Shown here one piece after another: positions 12,001-24,188 of a stretch of 64,000 bases of DNA. The notes beneath the pieces are model-generated. The model was given only the letters and a program-made list of their open reading frames with translations. It was not told the DNA's origin and made no database searches. The translations under genes were made by a program, and so were the position numbers. Position 1 is the first letter of the stretch; each line of letters begins with the position of its first letter. The DNA comes from Onchocerca lupi (lineage: Eukaryota; Nematoda; Chromadorea; Rhabditida; Onchocercidae): NCBI GenBank assembly GCA_028564675.1, contig JAOVVO010000084.1, positions 119,496-183,495 on the forward strand. The letters run 5' to 3'.

Positions 12001-15000
12001 GCAGGTCTTTTGAATATCTCTTCTCTTTTCTCTTTTTCAAACATAATGTAAGTACGTTACTTTGAAGGAGTTTAATCCATTTCTAGTATAATGAAAAAGT
12101 TTGACAGAGATATTTCAGGTTGCCGATTTTGGGATGGCATCGTTGCAAGTAGAAGGTTCAATGCTTGAAACAAGTTGCGGGTCTCCACATTATGCTTGTC
12201 CGGAAGTTATACGGGTATGTAAATATATTCTTTAAAATAAATGGAGATAAATTCAAAATAAATTTTATAATTTTTGCAAAAATTTTACAAATTAACATGT
12301 AATTTTGCAGTATATACCCTTTATGTTATCTATTTTGAAATCCTATTTAACTTTCCGTGGAAATTAATATCTCTAGTAAAATTTTTTGATATTTTGAAAC
12401 ATTATTTTTTAATAAAAATTATGTGAGATTTGATTTTTTGGTATTCAATAGGAAATAACAAAGTCAATTTAACGGAAGCTGAGAATTAATTTCTTGGATA
12501 ATTCAAAAATATATGATTTTTAGGGAGAAAAATACGATGGTCGAAAAGCTGACGTTTGGTCCTGTGGTGTTATTTTATATGCTTTATTGGTTGTGAGTTT
12601 GCTTATTTCAATTATCATCATTTTCTGTTAGCAATTGGTGATAGTATTTATTATTTATTTTCTCAAAAGTCATTGTTATTTCTGATTTATTTCCACTACA
12701 GATATTAATGCAACAAATTAATTAAATATTCAATATAATTAGACCCTCTGATTCAACCATTTTATAGGGTGCTTTACCTTTTGATGATGATAATCTGCGT
12801 AATCTGCTAGAAAAAGTTAAGAAGGGCGTTTTCCATATTCCTCATTTCGTTCCAGCTGATTGCCAAAATCTTCTCAGGACTATGATCGAAGTTGATCCAC
12901 AAAAGCGGCTTTCTGTAAGACATTATTTTCTACCTCATTTTACTTTTTAATAGGAATAAAAATTTTCCAAAATTATTTCAGCAGAAAAGTATTCGATTTT
13001 TATTTTCTATTTTAAAATAAACTATCTTAAAATTAAAGTATTAAAGCCAATTTATATTAATCCGAAATATTTAATTTGTAGTTGAGCGAAGTATTCAAAC
13101 ATCCATGGGTTGCTGATAGTTCGAAAACTGAACTTGAACTTGAATTACCGATGGCGCAAGTTGTACAAGTAATTTTTCATATTTTTAAATTATATTTTTT
13201 GCAGAAAAACGAGGTTATGAAATCTTATGAAAAGTCATTTTTTTCTCAACAATTTTTTTTTATTTCAGACCTATATAATCCCTAACGAAGAAAATATTGA
13301 TTCAGATGTTTTTCGACATATGACTAATTTGGGGTGTTTCAAGGATAAGGAAAAACTGATCCGAGAACTATTGTCTCCAAGGCATTTTATAAAATATACT
13401 CTTTTTTTTTTTTCATTATTCTTTCTATTTGATGCGATCAAGACTTCTTTTGATATCATTTATTTATATGAAATTCTTTAAATCTGAAGAAAGAAAAAAA
13501 AGGTTCCAGGCACAATACAGAGAAAATGGTTTATTTCTTGTTGTTAGATCGAAAAAGGCGTAGACCTGCACATGAAGATGAAACTGAGGTGCTTTTTTTT
13601 GCTACTTTGGAGAAAAATGTTTGTATGAAAATCATTAGTTGTTGATAATTTAAATAATGTTCCAAATCGCGCAAAAAGTAATGCAATTTTTCAGGTTATT
13701 CTCCGTGGCTCCAATTTCAATCACGATCCACCACGGAAACGTACCGATTCTTCTAGACCCTCTAGATATCCATTTGGTTCAATCAGTGAAGGATCTCCGA
13801 TCAACCCTCGAAAAACATACGGGTAATAGTTTACGTCTTTCGGTCCTGAAATTTGATTTTTATTCTCTAAATTTCATGCTTAATTTGCGAGAAAAAAATT
13901 TAAGACGATACAATCGAGGTAGACATTGCTCACTTGGTGGATCACCAAATGGTTCAACTCGTTCATCACCTCGTGAATCGCTCAGTGGTAGCATTGGTCC
14001 TCTAACACCATCTTCACGACAAATCTGTAGTGCTGCTTCACAACAAGTTGAAGAACATGGAAGGCTTGTTTTAATCAAAAATTTTTATCAATTTCGAAAA
14101 TCTAAGAACATTAGATTTGAAAGTTCTTATAAATAGTGAAATATTTAGAATTTCGGCACGTGTTAGCAACTATCATTATTATACCCAACCAGTTGATCCG
14201 GAAGCATTGGCTGCTGCTGCAAGACGAGTACGCACCAGTATGGATGAAAAGGTTTAACAATTCATTCAAGTTTTACCGACTAATTAACAGTTTGCAATAT
14301 TTGACTGATTATCAGGAACTTGAAAGAAAAATTTTGGAGACTTCATTTGCATCCATTTAATCTGTTATCCGAAGCGAACTTTTGTATTTAGTTGGCACAA
14401 AAAACTATTTGCTAACATTAAGTAGCATTTTCAATTGATGAGAATTATAATTTTGCAGCATCTTCAGAGAAGTCCTCGACATTCACATGCTACTTCAAAT
14501 ATGATGCCTGAAACAAGGATAAGTTCAAGCTCGAGTATGGGTTCTGCAAACACATCCACAAACAGTTCAAGTACGAAAGCAGTGTTTATTATAGACATTA
14601 TTTTGTTCATAAAATATTCTTTGTTCTTTATAGGTAGCACAATTAGTGCATCAAGACCGTGGCGACGATTATCGAATATCAAAAATTCTCTATTAGGAAC
14701 ACCACGATTTCATCGTAGGAAAATGAGTAGTGGAAGTAGCGGAACTGGAGAGAGTGATTCTGAAGAAAATCAAATTTTGGAATCATCCGAGTAAGTAATT
14801 TTAATTTACTACAACAATATAAGCAGTTTTTATTGCCTTCATGTTCTTGAAAACTGTAAAAGACATTAATTAACCAAGTACTTATTTGCTTTTTTCTTTT
14901 TTTTTTTTTTTTTTCAAATAATCAATAATAATGCGATATTGCTAGTTAACTTTTTTTTCAGAGTTGATTTAACAAGTCTTGACTGGATTTAATTTTTTGA

Positions 15001-17558
15001 TTAAAACTTTTCCTATTGATTCATTTTTATTTTGCTTCTTGCTGGGGACAAATTCAAATGTTAACTTTGTATGTTTAGTCTGGTGAAGAAATCATGGTTT
15101 GGATCGCTTGCATCAAGCGTAAGCATTGAGCGGGATGATGTCCAAATTATACCGGCTCATGGGACGACAGTGAATGCCATTAAAGCTGAACTTATACGTG
15201 CTTTTCTAACGGTTAATGCAACAATTTTGAAATTCACGAAATTTTTAAAAATCAATAATTGTTTCATGAAGTTCCCTCACTACAGTACAAGTTTGAAGTT
15301 ACCCGCGCTAAGTTCTTTCTGTAGTAGTGCTACAGGAAGATATTTATTCCAAAGCAGAACTCTTGTAAAATTTGCAATCAAACTATTCGCGTTTAATTTC
15401 GATTTATACTTCCTATTTTATACTTTATACTTCTTTATTGTACTAACAGTCGTTTTAGATCCACGAACTTAATCATTCGGTCGTTGGTCAGAATTCATTT
15501 CGTGTTGAGTACAAACGTGGGCCAACTGTTGGTGGTAGTGTTTTTTCGAGAGGTGTAAAAATGCAAGTAAGTTGATTTGATTTGAAAAATACTTTGGAAA
15601 ACTATTTAATTTTTTTAATATTACTCTTTTTTAGGTAGATATTGTACAAGCAGCGCACAGAACAACCTCAAATGAAGAAAATCCTGTGTATGTAGTCCAG
15701 TTTGCACTTCTTGCTGGTCCAATCCGACGATTTAGGAGGCTTGTTGACCATCTCACAGCTATTTTGCAAGCATCCCAGCAAAGGTAATCAATTACTCTTA
15801 TCTTTTCCACCCTTTTCAAAGTTATACCAAGTAAAATAGAATAACAATCAATAATGGGAATAAGCAAATATGTTGAGCAGTAATCGGTAAATCAGAAGTT
15901 AATCAGAAGTTCTTTTTGCAGAATTAGACCCTAATATGGCTACTAAATTTTTCATTGCTGCTTATTTCAGATCTGATAGAAGCATAGCATTGATGGTGCG
16001 TCCCAGAAGACTTTCCGATTCGAGTGTTAGCAGCGCCTGCTCTGATTCAGAATCCAATACAACTACAACTATTCCACATGTTAGAAGTCAGACTACGGTA
16101 CGATTTCTCTGTTATTCTTTAATTTTATTTTGCAAGTTACATGCAATATTATTTGAAACCTAGCATTAATTAATTCAGGAAAGGGTTGAAACAAATTCTA
16201 CACTTGATACGTATACTCTGCGATCAGTAGGTGATGTACGACATCTACAACCATCTAGTAACGATCTAACTTATCAGAGATCCCGAAGAAGCATCTTGGC
16301 AGGTACTTATTTAGTTTTGAATTTTTTGTAGAATTTGTTACACTGATGGATACTTTACTTTTTCATCGTAATACTTTCTGTTCTGGTACAACATGAATGC
16401 TGCAATTCAATGATACTTGTAGAACGCCCAAGTTGTGTCTTTAATTAGCATGTTTTGAAACGTATGCGATTATGCTCACTAATTTTTTTCTTACTTCTAG
16501 ATTCTAGATGATTCTAGATTCAAGTCGATTTTTACTTCTAAATGCTTCAAATAGATAATCATTCATTGCATATGCAATTAATTTTTCAATTTTGTCGTTA
16601 TTATTAATTTTAAAATGTAGACAACAAAAACAACCCTGTATCAGTATACTTACTTGATCACACTGACATGCTTCTTGAAATTTTTCCTACTTTTTCTTTG
16701 TCATACATATGAAGATAAGCAAAGAGTAATAGTTGCAGCTGTTGATAGTGTTTGATAGAGATCTACTTATTGATATCTGTAGAGATCTACTTATTCAAAG
16801 ATTGATGATAATTTTCATAATATTGAGAAATTGAATGATTAATGATTATATGGTTATTATCCTTGTAGATTATCAGTCTTAAAACTTCATTAGCATTTTA
16901 AATTCGAATGATGAAGTAGACTGGTTCACGAAAAACTTTTCCTGATTTCATTTAAGCTTATCTGAAATCACCGGTGCCACGTAGGCGAAATCCATCGTTA
17001 ATACTGAATGAAAGTGGAATTCACATGATAACAGGATCGGGAGCTGGCGGTGGAAAAGCATGCAAAGGAAGGACCAGTGCAGGAGTTGCAGCTGCAGGAG
17101 ATGCAAGCAAACATAGTGCGCCATTAACGAGAAATATGCTCGCATGCAGTGCTTCTGCTGATGAACGTTCACCTGCAAGGTGAGCGTATACTTATGAAAA
17201 ACATCATATTTATCAATTGACATCAACATCCACATACAGATAATATATATGTGCAACCTTGCTTATTCATCCTTTTTCGCTTTGCTTATCGCTTCCAGTG
17301 TAAAATTATCTTTGGAAACGTGCCCTTAAATTGTCTGATTATTGACTAAAATTAGCGAATAATGTACCAAAAGCAAGTTACACTATAAATTTTCATTCTT
17401 TTATTTGTCGCAACAAGTGTTTTGAATCATGCTATTCTTGTTCTAGTGCGCGTAATATCGAAAGCCGATCGCAGCCCGGTACACCCAAACAGATGCTGAC
17501 ACCTTCATGTCGACAGCGATCTTCGCAAATTCCTATTCTCAAGTCGGACAACTTTTGA
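6032..17558 (+). CDS. sad-1: SAD-1 / BRSK-type serine-threonine kinase (neuronal polarity and presynaptic assembly)
   Basis: Complete model of 23 exons encoding 906 residues: 6032-6149, 10180-10274, 10743-10828, 11076-11216, 11813-11867, 12119-12214, 12524-12592, 12768-12914, 13082-13168, 13269-13381, 13510-13588, 13695-13822, 13905-14063, 14149-14251, 14459-14570, 14634-14790, 15079-15211, 15459-15566, 15635-15783, 15971-16097, 16179-16302, 16957-17179, 17447-17558. Every junction keeps phase. The kinase domain spans about residues 28-280: glycine loop LGKGQTG (34-40), ATP lysine K57, HRD aspartate D150, DFG 168-170, and activation-loop threonine T183 in LETSCGSPHYACPE, the site that LKB1/PAR-4-type kinases phosphorylate in this family. 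A UBA-like segment (about 310-352), a basic SLLGTPRFHRRK segment and a KA1-like C-terminal domain after KKSWFG (585-589) follow. Length and order match C. elegans SAD-1 (about 914 residues). In that family it acts at presynaptic terminals and in axon polarity. Introns 10 and 13 have GC donors. The bases before the ATG (TTATAG) could be an acceptor, so an upstream untranslated exon or spliced leader is possible. Confidence 0.96.
6150..10179 (+). other. sad-1 intron 1 (4.0 kb)
   Basis: Intron between GTATGT and TTTCAG, splitting a glycine codon of the glycine-rich loop. It is AT-rich throughout. A 70-codon open frame at 9495-9707 and a 113-codon minus-strand frame overlapping exon 2 (9899-10240) are present, but neither has recognisable homology. 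Long first introns often carry regulatory elements, but none was identified here. Confidence 0.8.
13382..13509 (+). other. GC-AG intron 10 of sad-1
   Basis: The exon ends ...CCAAG and the intron starts GCATTT; the acceptor is TTCCAG. No GT donor nearby keeps the conserved SPRHNTEKMVYFLLLDRKRR stretch of the UBA-adjacent region in frame, whereas the GC donor does so exactly. Confidence 0.85.
14064..14148 (+). other. GC-AG intron 13 of sad-1
   Basis: The exon ends ...GGAAG and the intron starts GCTTGT; the acceptor is ATTTAG. The phase (2) fits the next exon, which reads into the family motif NYHYYTQPVDP. The nearest GT donor (CTT|GTTTTA) is in phase 0 and would run into a stop codon in that exon. 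Confidence 0.8.
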
Positions 17559-18631
17559 TATGCATATATTTATTTGATTCTCTTCTATGCTCATTTTCTA
17601 ATGCAAGTTTATTTACTGACGTGCTTTTGAAAATGAAAATTGCAAATCTTTTCTGATTTTGTTGAAATTACAAAATGAGTCGATTTTCAACTTTGAAGTT
17701 TGAATCCTCACTAGCAATTAAATTTATTGTTAAAGTTGTTAAGATATTTAGAAGGAAGAAATTTCCTGTAGAGAAATTTTGAAAAGAAAGTCTTGGGTGA
17801 AATTCTAGAAAAACGACCATTTTAGATTATCTGTAAAATGACTACTTGTTTGGATAATTTTTTTTTTTTTAGTGATAATTTGTGAAATGTACTTAGTTAT
17901 TACAATCATTACGATACTCTTATTTGCACACACTGTGATTGTTGTTGAAATTTTTGTTATGGTATTATCATTGACCAATTTGCAGAACTATTTTTAATCA
18001 GAAATATTTTCTCATTTTAATTACACTTGTGTTATCTAGTTTGAAATTCATCGTCTGCTATTTGCTAAATTTAAACAAGAAATTGTTTTGTTTGTCGTCG
18101 TTGATTATTTCCTAGGAAATACTATTATATCACGTCAAATACGGTAAATAATTTTATGATATTGTTGATTTTTCTTTTCTCTTTAGCTTAATTTCTATAA
18201 TGTGTTTATTTAAAATTATTAAGAATATGATCTAATGGTAAATTAAGAAAAAGGCTAAACTTCTGGAAGTCGATAACTGTTGGTATTTGACAAACATTAT
18301 GCTATCAATAAGCATATTACATTTGGAAATCCAAATTAAACACAAAGAATGGGAATGAAAATTCGATGAAGTATTCCTTATTCCAACATGAAAAAGTGAA
18401 AATTTAATTATTATCACGAATTTTTGGAAACCTTACCTCACCTTTCCATTATCTTATTATACGATTACATGATCGTAATCCTTTTCCTTTCCAGTTCATT
18501 AGCGGTTCGTAAATTATTATTAAAACTTATTTTCTGCAATATTTTTCATGAATTCACAAATGAATTAGAATATCAACTATTATTTTTCCACTTATATATT
18601 TGTTTATCTAGCAATGTTTTTTTTTTTTAAG

Positions 18632-18755
18632 ATGCGACAAATTGCTCAGAATGATTGATTGCCTAAAACACTGCGATTACTTCCGAATTATTGATACTCT
18701 CAAGAAGTCCTTCTCACCGAGTTCCAACTCTTCAACCGTTCAAGCAAAAAGTTGA
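18632..18755 (+). CDS. sad-1: Alternative last coding exon of sad-1 (probable)
   Basis: A poly-T tract and TTTTAAG acceptor precede an exon that is open for 41 codons, reads CDKLLRMIDCLKHCDYF and continues through IIDTLKKSFSPSS, and stops with TGA at 18753. An AATAAA lies 38 bases beyond. The exon starts in the phase (2) left by sad-1 exon 22 (ending 17179), so skipping 17447-17558 would give a 910-residue protein with a different C-terminus. C. elegans SAD-1 is known, from memory, to exist as long and short isoforms; whether those correspond to these exons is inference. Alternatively this is the last exon of an independent, otherwise unseen gene. Confidence 0.5.
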
Positions 18756-18792
18756 TGCTTTTTTTGGAATCATTATGTTTTGAACAAACAAG

Positions 18793-18798
18793 AATAAA
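18793..18798 (+). promoter_or_regulatory. Poly(A) signal AATAAA
   Basis: Canonical hexamer 38 bases after the stop of the 18632-18755 exon. No equally well-placed AATAAA was seen within several hundred bases of the 17558 stop, so this may serve both sad-1 3' ends. Confidence 0.6.
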
Positions 18799-20575
18799 TA
18801 CATGTCAGTGTAAGTGTACATTATCGTGATGAGTAATACAGAGTTATTTTTGAATTCTACTTTAAGCTATTTAAATTTTTGTAATAGATTACTTGTTTTG
18901 AACTTTTATTGAACGATTCTTTGATATGAAAATACCGGAATTTTATTACTTTCAATTTATTCGGGAATTCCAAGTGGCTCGCTTTCAGCACAATTTTATG
19001 AAGACAATAAATAATACCAAAATTAATTTCGTGTTGTTACGTTTAAATCTTTGATCTTTCTTATCTAATGCTTACACAAATATTGAAATAAAAGCAGTAT
19101 GTGGAAAAATGCGCGGAGCGTGTAATTTGTCAACATTTGAAACGGAAAGAGTTGAAATGAAAATCTTTAATTTATCAGAACATGATTCAACTGGTTATCT
19201 TCTCATCACCAAATCGTTAACTTTATTTTATAATCTTAACTAGTTTTTTGTTTTCATTTTTTTTTTTCAATCTATAAAGTGACCATTTTTTTTTTTTTTT
19301 CTTTTTAGAGATAAATATTACATTTTTGTGGAAATGTTAAATGTTCTTCAGTTTTCTGAATTTTTCTTTTACTCAAATTAAACGAAAGACGAATTATTAT
19401 CGCCAATTCGAAAAAAAAATAGTGACTTAAACTTGCACAACTTTTTGGAATTCAATTTATATAAGGATTGAACTTGGCTTTTTCATTTCATGAATTCTTT
19501 TGTTCTTAATTACTGAAATATGTAAATAAGTCACTCGCATTTTTTAAGTAAACTGAAAATTTTTGGGTCAAAGAAATAGATGATTGATCATTTGAGAATT
19601 TCGATAAAATAGAAAGAAATAACTAAAAGGACTTTGCGATGCAAATGTTAATTCGCATAAATGGACATGAAGAATTTTTGGGAGCTAAAATGCGTGTTAT
19701 ATTTGAATTTGGTTTTACTAAGAGTTGTACAGATGTGACTGATTATTGATCGGAACATCGATGTTAGAAATTTCTTTCTACCATTATGTGTAAATTTTGC
19801 AAGATAGTAAAGGCATCATATTTGTAAATAAAATTATTAGAAAGTTTTAATGTTTCACTCTTTTATTACTACAGAAATATTTCTCTGAACAGATCAAGTT
19901 TTGCATTGGTTTCCCAGTCATCGTTTCAGTTTAAATGCCTCGGATAAATCGCTTAATCCTGAAAATATCACGGAAACGAATTTTATCATTCTTGCAATAA
20001 TAATTGCATCTCTGTGTTTAACAAAATTACTGCGAATAATTAGAGAAGTATGGCTATTGTTCTCACGAATAATTTCAATATAATAATTTTAAACATTTTG
20101 ACTTAAATCATTGAAATAAGATGCCTCTAAGAATTGTTCCGTTTATCAGAAAGTGTCGTTGTATTAATTACCTCTCCAGGAATCCCTTTTTATTCATTAC
20201 CCCTCCAGAAATCTTGTTTCTTTGTAACTGAATATAAGGGAATAATTTCCGTTTTATTGGCTGCATCGTCTTTGGAGGTTATTTTCCAAGACATTTTTAT
20301 ATTACAATCAAATTTTTTGCATCTTCATTTAAGAACCGAAAAACTCGTCAGATCATGCAATGCACCAGATTTATAATTATCCATGTTGGTCATCTAAAGC
20401 AGAATCGCAATCTGTCCATCGAATTATCTCAGTAATGTTTAATGCAAAGGCATCAAATTTTAAATGAATAGCAACCGGAATTGACACAAAGTATTTGAGT
20501 CATTATTAGATGTACAGATGAGTTTCTTAAAAATGACCTCATCTTTTCATTAACAAGAAACACACATTTTTGCGA
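18799..20575. other. Intergenic, sad-1 to the minus-strand gene
   Basis: AT-rich with T runs near 19258 and 19288. Two short open stretches were noticed at 19639-19746 and 19900-20083 on the plus strand; the second contains two N-glycosylation sequons followed by a hydrophobic segment. Neither has recognisable homology or convincing splice partners, so neither is called as a gene. Confidence 0.45.
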
Positions 20576-20576
20576 A

Positions 20577-20582
20577 TTTATT
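20577..20582 (-). promoter_or_regulatory. Poly(A) signal AATAAA, minus strand
   Basis: AATAAA on the minus strand, about 47 bases past the TAA of the predicted terminal exon 20629-20675. It supports a real minus-strand 3' end here. Confidence 0.55.
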
Positions 20583-20628
20583 ATGAAAGTTGCAATGGAA
20601 GATGTGAAAATTATCACCATCCTTTTCT

Positions 20629-21906
20629 TTATGTAGTATGATTAACACAATAATCACTACATTTCATTTCACTCACTGAAAACATCTCAAACATATATAT
20701 TTATATACTATGATGACAACACTCTAAAACTTCATTATTCCTTATCCATCTGTTGTTTTCTGATTAAAAGTTGCAGCAATTTTTAATCTAATATATAATT
20801 CTATGGTAAAGTTTAAATTTGTACTTACCCAGGAAATTGTCTAATACAATTTCTTCATCATTTCCAAAATAATTTTGAATAAAAGAATCATCGCCCTCCA
20901 ATAACTTTGGACTTGACAAATCACTATTTTTATCGACCGGAAGTTTTTTTTCTCAATTTCTAATCTAAAATCGACATAAACAATAAAAAGAAAGATTGTC
21001 TGAAAGAGAAATATTTTGTTTGAACTATGAAAAAATGCTGTTCAGTAAAAATTTCAAACGTATAGCTGCATTTTGAAAGAATAAAAAAAAAAAAAAAAAG
21101 ACTTCGGAGTTCCCAAGACGATACATCCCTAGAGGGAGAATTATTATAGGAAGTTCCAATATATCGGTAGTATTCTTCACCATTGCTTGGTTCGGATAAA
21201 CGAAGTGCCAATTTCAGGAGATGACTGGAAAACGTTTGGGATACGGTGGAGGAGGAGTGGGAGAAGGAAATAGTAAATGTCCTTCCATACGTTTCGCATA
21301 CACAACAGAAATAACACAGATCTCCTGAAAGATAACAATTGTGTAGTGAAAGATTTAAAAGTTTAAATTCATAGTTTGCATGCTCCATACATATAGTATG
21401 CACAACTATTTGCATCATCTTTACCAGCATTTCTTGTTTTTTTGCTTGAAGTTTCGCTCCTTTTTTCCCCGAAATAACAGCATTTCCAGACAAACTTTGC
21501 TGGCTTAACTTTGAGAAAATTTTCCCTCATGTATACAGGAAGTTTGCTCAGTATCTCAGGATTTATCAGAAGTTTTAATTGGTAGTACAAGCCTAGATTT
21601 TGAGACTACTTTTATAAAATTGTACAACAGGCCGAAAGAACCTACCAATTCTGAAATCAATAATTAGGAAACCACAGACCTACCAATTAAAGAACTCTAG
21701 ATCATTTTTATTTCGATAAATTTTATTCCATCTTTACATTGGGTGGGTTTTTAGATAAGTATCCGATATTTCTCCTGAAGTTGAAAATGGATGATTTTTT
21801 AGTCGTATTATATGACTGTTGGAAATTTCAAAAATGCATTTTCAACACTTTGAGCTTTGAAATCCTCCCAAACTGTGATTTCTAATTTCGAATGCAATTG
21901 ATCCAT
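20629..21906 (-). CDS. Unrecognised minus-strand gene or decaying gene
   Basis: Pieces supported in transcription order: a possible start codon at 21906 opening about 30 codons (MDQLHSKLEITVWEDF...); exon 21592-21425 with donor GTAAAG, joining in phase to exon 21324 (acceptor CTTTCAG) open to about 21125 and beyond; exon ending 20829 with donor GTAAGT; and terminal exon 20675-20629 after TTTTCAG, ending CSDYCVNHTT and TAA. The central product is cysteine-rich (FVWKCCYFG, then CYFCCVCE) and the next exon is acidic. The frame is not continuous: the exon ending 20829 meets an in-frame TGA just upstream of a run of eight A at 20944-20951, and all three frames are open around 21590-21650. So it is either mis-assembled at a homopolymer, spliced in a way not resolved here, or a pseudogene. 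No family is recognised. Confidence 0.4.
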
Positions 21907-24188
21907 TATGTCTGTTCAACTATGATAATCGCACCTCCTTGCAACAATAAATAGTAATCAGAAAGAATTTCTAGCGTAATTTGAATTTATATACTTAACT
22001 CAATGTTTAAAGTACTTTTTTTTTTCAAATTATTTAATCATAATCAATGATAGTATTATTGACAATGATCGTTAGTGATGTTAGCGACTAAAGTTCTTGA
22101 AAACGCTGAATCGGATCAAAACTCAAATCACTGCAAAGCACCAACGAAATCGCACCAATTATTTCTACTATCATCGTGTTCTTTTGCTGATAGGAAGAAT
22201 AATTAGATCGCCAATCGTTATCAACCTAATTTCGCTATAAATTTCTTTTTTTCTTCATCTGAATTCTTTTGTAAAGCTCAGAATTATCGGGAGAAGCTAT
22301 TTCCGGAAAAAATTTCGAGAAAACTTTGATTAGCGGTTCTTCCGTCGTTGTCAGTTGATCAAATTATCTCATTTCGCATCCTGATCGGTTGGTTTTCCAC
22401 TAGTTCAGTAAATTTATTTGAATTGTCTTAAAATAATTTGAAATTTAAGAAAAACTGCATGAATTACACTTAGCCTATGTATGAGTTTGTTCCTTATTTG
22501 TCAAATGCACACTTACAATCAGGATTATTCTTGGTAAAGGTAATTTTAAAAATGCAGTTGTCGAAAGTTGTCTAACAAATCTTTCGCAGTTAAAAAGCAA
22601 TATTAACGATTGACCATCACTTAGATTGGTGTAAGGCATAATTCAAACATTTTTGCCAGTTTTATCATGAATTATTATAATTTTAAGCACAGTTTGGTTA
22701 TATTAAGCTACTAAAATCGTTTAATTTCAAAATTCATTTTTTGATTAAAACACCAATAGTATGGACGAATAAAAGTGTTGTCTTACCTTATCTGAAGATT
22801 TCCAGATCAAACTTTCATGTTATTGAAATTTCATTGTATCACTATATCTAAATCATAGTGGGAACATTTTGATTGAATTTGAAAGAACGTCAATCAAAAT
22901 TTCAATAATTGCAGTGGAAGTATTGAAGTTAATTCATCTTAAGCAATAAAGTTCTATTCTTATAAATCAATTAATTATAGCTGATCATAAAATTATTTTG
23001 TAGAAACACGGGATTTTATATATTGCAGGACTTTTTTTTTTTTTTTTTCGCAAACTCAACAACTATGTAGTAAAAAATTTCATATAGTTTATTAAAAAAA
23101 CTAGTTTCTTGTCTTTATCTGCATCTATTTACATTTTCAAATTTTTTCAAATTTTCATTTTCATCTTAAAAGTCAATGTTATTTTATCACAAAATCTTTA
23201 GGAATACTTTCATTTAGAAATTTTTTGAATTAATTGCTCTTTTGAACGCTATGTTCAAAAAGCTGAGGGTCATTGACGTCTTTTTTGTTGTAATATCTGA
23301 CATCTTGCAAAAATAGTTGGGTGTCTACACATCTAAGTTTAGAGATTTTGTTGGATGAGAAGCATAAACGATTTAGTGAAATTTGGTCGATTGGGCTTCT
23401 TCAAATATTTCATCAAAAAAAAAGAAAGCATTTACTATCAAATAAACGCAATAAAATACTTGTGAATTGTGATATCAGTTCATTTTAAATTATTTTAAAA
23501 ATTTATTTCATGTTGTGTGCAAAATATCTTAGAAACTGCGTCATTAATATGAATTAGCAAACAACTCTTGTCATTTCCTTGTTTAATAAAATTGTAAAGA
23601 TTGGTCAATTTTTTTTTCGCGATAATAAATAAAATTCCCAAATTTCAAATAACACTGGCGTTACAATGTTTCGATTTAAAAAAGAAAAAATTAATTTGAT
23701 TTTCAAGCATTAATATATCAGCCGTTCTCTATTCATAAATGTATGCGTTGAGGTACAGTGTAAGTTTCTCAATCTTAAGAAAATTTTATCTCAAAATTAT
23801 CGAAATATCATCAGATCTCGATCTAATTATGCAACATTTAATGACCAGTAGGAATCGTCAACACCACTCATATTTCTCTTTCAAACCTCACTACTGTGGG
23901 CATCTTTCTCAGGCCTCATTACTGTAGGCCTGAGATTTTTATTTACAACGATCCCTTCTGCTTGCTTGCTACCTATATCGTTAAAAATTTAATATTTGAG
24001 GTTTCCATTCGCCATTAATCCATCTTGAATTAAAAAAAGTCTCTTTTTTCTTCTGATATTAACACTTGTAAATTTAAAAACCAGTCTGTTTCTGCTAGAT
24101 TTTTTACACAATATGTGCCTGATTGCGGATAAAGTGGTATAATACGACTAAAACTGACTGTATATCTATTCTGCCACTCTAATTTCAA
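21907..24188. other. Intergenic region
   Basis: AT-rich, with a T run at about 23033-23048. A 46-codon open frame begins at 22078, divergent from the minus-strand gene, but it has no homology and no splice context. A perfect 9-bp hairpin near the right end is listed separately. Nothing else is seen. Confidence 0.5.
23908..23934. other. Perfect GC-rich hairpin followed by a T-rich stretch
   Basis: CTCAGGCCT (23908-23916) and AGGCCTGAG (23926-23934) are exact inverted repeats around a 9-base loop, followed by ATTTTTATTT. This looks like a bacterial intrinsic terminator, and it stands out because it lies 255 bases before the bacterial-like atpD fragment. It could equally be a chance palindrome. 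Confidence 0.45.

Noticed and set aside
19639..20083. Short plus-strand frames, one with two N-glycosylation sequons and a hydrophobic segment
   Set aside because: No homology, no reliable splice pair and no poly(A) signal; AT-rich DNA gives hydrophobic frames easily.
20134..20376. 80-codon plus-strand open frame
   Set aside because: No recognisable domain, no splice or start context, and it lies next to the 3' end of the minus-strand candidate.
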